Program-made: the position numbers and the translations under genes
Shown: positions 15,256 to 16,707 of the stretch, one piece after another
Layout of the letters: every line of letters begins with the position of its first letter
Position numbering within the stretch: the first letter of the stretch is position 1
The notes under the pieces: model-generated
What the model saw: only the letters and a program-made list of their open reading frames with translations
Databases searched by the model: none
Told to the model about the DNA's origin: nothing
DNA from: an uncultured Porphyromonadaceae bacterium
GTDB taxonomy: Bacteria; Bacteroidota; Bacteroidia; Bacteroidales; Muribaculaceae
Reading direction: 5' to 3'
DNA: 16,707 bases
Assembly (NCBI GenBank): GCA_900552325.1
Contig: URZG01000017.1
Coordinates: forward strand, 1-16,707

Positions 15256-16707
15256 TCAGAGGCCCTTGATCGCCATCACTGAGGCCTCGAAGTTGTCGCG
15301 GTCGACGGCACGGTTGCGCATACGGTTACGGTAGGCGTAGACGGTGTTGACGCTGAGGTTGAGCGCGCGGGCTATGCGGCCGGCATCGTCGATTCCAAGA
15401 CGCATGAAGGCCAGGATACGCAGTGCCGGCGTGAGGGAGCCGGAGGAATCGGTGGCGATATCCTCGTCGGGTTTGAGGAGAGCGTTGACCTGACTTACGA
15501 AATCGGGATAGATATGCAGGAAGGCGTCGTCGAACATCTCGTAAAATGTACGGCTCTGCTCGTCGACGAATTTTCCGGATTTGGTGAGAGTAAGCAGCTC
15601 GTCGGCGTGGCCGGCTGAAATCTTGCGGTTCACGAGTTTGGAGAAATCGCGCAGACGGTCCATATAGGTGGAGCAAAGAGTCATGAACTGGCTTATATAT
15701 ATATCTTTGGTACGGCCGGCATCCTGCAGGCGCTCCTTGAGGGCGCTCACCTTCGTCAGCTGCTTGCGCAGATAGAACACTACCACTGCAAGAAGCACCA
15801 GCACAACGGCAAGAAGCACGATTACGATGATCGTAAACCGCTTGTAGTTGGAGATCTGAGCCAGATGGTCGCGTTCCACCACATTCAAGAGTTCCGTGGT
15901 TCGCACCATACGGGCCGAGGCGCGAGAGTCGACAGCGTTCGACATGGCCACCGTGAGATAGTTGTGCGCCCGGCGCGTGTCGCCTTTCTCGAACAGAGCG
16001 CCTCCGAGTTCCTGGAGCGATGTCACCTCGCAGTTGCCGCGCCTGAGGTCGCTCATGGCCGATTGTGCCAGGCGGAGGAGGTACACGTTATGATCGCCGC
16101 GCGAGTTGGCCACCTCGGCCAGCACATGACAGGCGATGGCATATTCCGGATCATCTACCGACATACCTTTCACAAGAGGTTCGAGTGTCTGGTATGCCTT
16201 GGAATACTCGCGTATCATGAGATAATATTCACCCAGGTTGCGTCGGTAGGCCGGAAGTTCCCTCGGAATGAGAGTGATAAGATCCTTCTGCGCCAATATG
16301 GCCTGATTGCGCCAGTAATCGTATTTTTCCGGCATCCCCTCGTAGTGGGTGGAGATATAGGAGAACATCTGACGCCCGAGGGAGTAATATTCGGCCAGAG
16401 CTTCGCCGTGCAGCATCGTGGAATCAACCTGCTGACGGTCGACCAGCGCGTCGTTCACCATCCCGGTACGCGCCATAGCCACCGCGCGGTGCAGATGAAA
16501 ACGGTCAAGGAGCGCTTTGTTCCCCTTATTCTTAGCCTCGACAAGACCGGTATTGAGGTAAGCCAGCGCTGAATCGTTGTTGAATGTGCCGAAACGCGAT
16601 GCGATGGACAATGTGGCCTCCAACCAACGGGGAGAACCGTAAGGCATCTTCTCACGCACCCGGCGCACGGAGTCGATGGCAGCCTGACGGGCTGTCATAT
16701 ATTTCTG
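15256..16707 (-). CDS. DUF6377-type TPR/transmembrane/helix-turn-helix regulator (5' end outside window)
   Basis: At least 483 residues; the frame is open to the right edge, so the true start and probable signal peptide lie outside. Visible order, numbered from the internal Met at 16698: a helical TPR-like region about 1-285 (NNDSALAYLNTGLVEAKNKG, ALFEKGDTRRAHNYLTVAMS), one membrane helix about 288-310 (FTIIVIVLLAVVLVLLAVVV), a basic coiled-coil linker, then a cytoplasmic region with FYEMFDDAFLHIYPDFVSQV and a LuxR-like helix-turn-helix about 422-465 (LTPALRILAFMRLGIDDAGR, then ALNLSVNTVYAYRNRMRNRA). This is the architecture of Bacteroidetes DUF6377 proteins, which resemble one-piece membrane sensors that bind DNA directly; their signals and targets are mostly unknown. 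The next gene, carA, has its own promoter, so no operon is implied. Confidence 0.82.
   Translation of the reverse strand, partial: QKYMTARQAAIDSVRRVREKMPYGSPRWLEATLSIASRFGTFNNDSALAYLNTGLVEAKNKGNKALLDRFHLHRAVAMARTGMVNDALVDRQQVDSTMLHGEALAEYYSLGRQMFSYISTHYEGMPEKYDYWRNQAILAQKDLITLIPRELPAYRRNLGEYYLMIREYSKAYQTLEPLVKGMSVDDPEYAIACHVLAEVANSRGDHNVYLLRLAQSAMSDLRRGNCEVTSLQELGGALFEKGDTRRAHNYLTVAMSNAVDSRASARMVRTTELLNVVERDHLAQISNYKRFTIIVIVLLAVVLVLLAVVVFYLRKQLTKVSALKERLQDAGRTKDIYISQFMTLCSTYMDRLRDFSKLVNRKISAGHADELLTLTKSGKFVDEQSRTFYEMFDDAFLHIYPDFVSQVNALLKPDEDIATDSSGSLTPALRILAFMRLGIDDAGRIARALNLSVNTVYAYRNRMRNRAVDRDNFEASVMAIKGL

Noticed and set aside
1..16707. CRISPR arrays, rRNA or tRNA genes, prophage, toxin-antitoxin or defence islands, and biosynthetic gene clusters.
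   Set aside because: No regularly spaced repeats, RNA-gene sequences, integrase or transposase genes, or recognisable defence or biosynthetic proteins are visible on either strand.

Overview
The window looks like chromosomal DNA from a Bacteroidales bacterium. Coding sequence is GC-rich, the short spacers are AT-rich, and ribosome-binding sites are mostly absent. Several spacers carry the Bacteroidetes-type -7 box TAnnTTTG; upstream of carA it is paired with a correctly spaced -33 TTTG. The gene families also fit: a PepSY-like periplasmic protein, a DUF6377-type regulator, a GLUG-repeat surface protein with a Bacteroidales-style C-terminal module, OstA-like and SurA-like proteins, and a multidomain GH43 enzyme. 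A Muribaculaceae-like gut commensal is a reasonable guess, but the family is not provable from this sequence.

Layout. On the minus strand at the left edge are a truncated PepSY-like secreted protein (1-173), a basic amino acid APC antiporter (247-1692) with its own -7 box, and a 61-residue two-helix membrane protein (1879-2064). Transcribed divergently is the only plus-strand gene, a secreted GH43 glycosidase with carboxypeptidase-regulatory-like, F5/8-type C and FN3 modules (2175-4286). An 82-bp palindromic element separates it from the convergent minus-strand genes.

The rest is minus strand. One unit, with a promoter near 8913-8943, runs surA-like PPIase, ostA-like LPS-transport protein (TAATG overlap), then an M18 aminopeptidase. 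A second unit, with a strong promoter at 15184-15215 and a hairpin leader, runs carA, carB, GLUG-repeat surface protein, then pgpA (ATGA overlap). At the right edge is a DUF6377-type TPR/transmembrane/helix-turn-helix regulator running out of the window.

The content is mostly housekeeping: carbamoyl phosphate synthesis, phospholipid synthesis, outer-membrane biogenesis, peptide and glycan degradation. I did not find a convincing new defence, mobile or biosynthetic system. The most striking observation is that carA and carB, the two subunits of one enzyme, each carry exactly one single-base frameshift while the other genes are open throughout. This is either two assembly or sequencing indels or a real recent loss of carbamoyl phosphate synthetase. 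Other points worth checking are the palindromic element with a possible 7-bp target duplication, the carA leader hairpin, the surface protein inside the car-pgpA operon, and the unusual N-terminal module on the GH43 enzyme.
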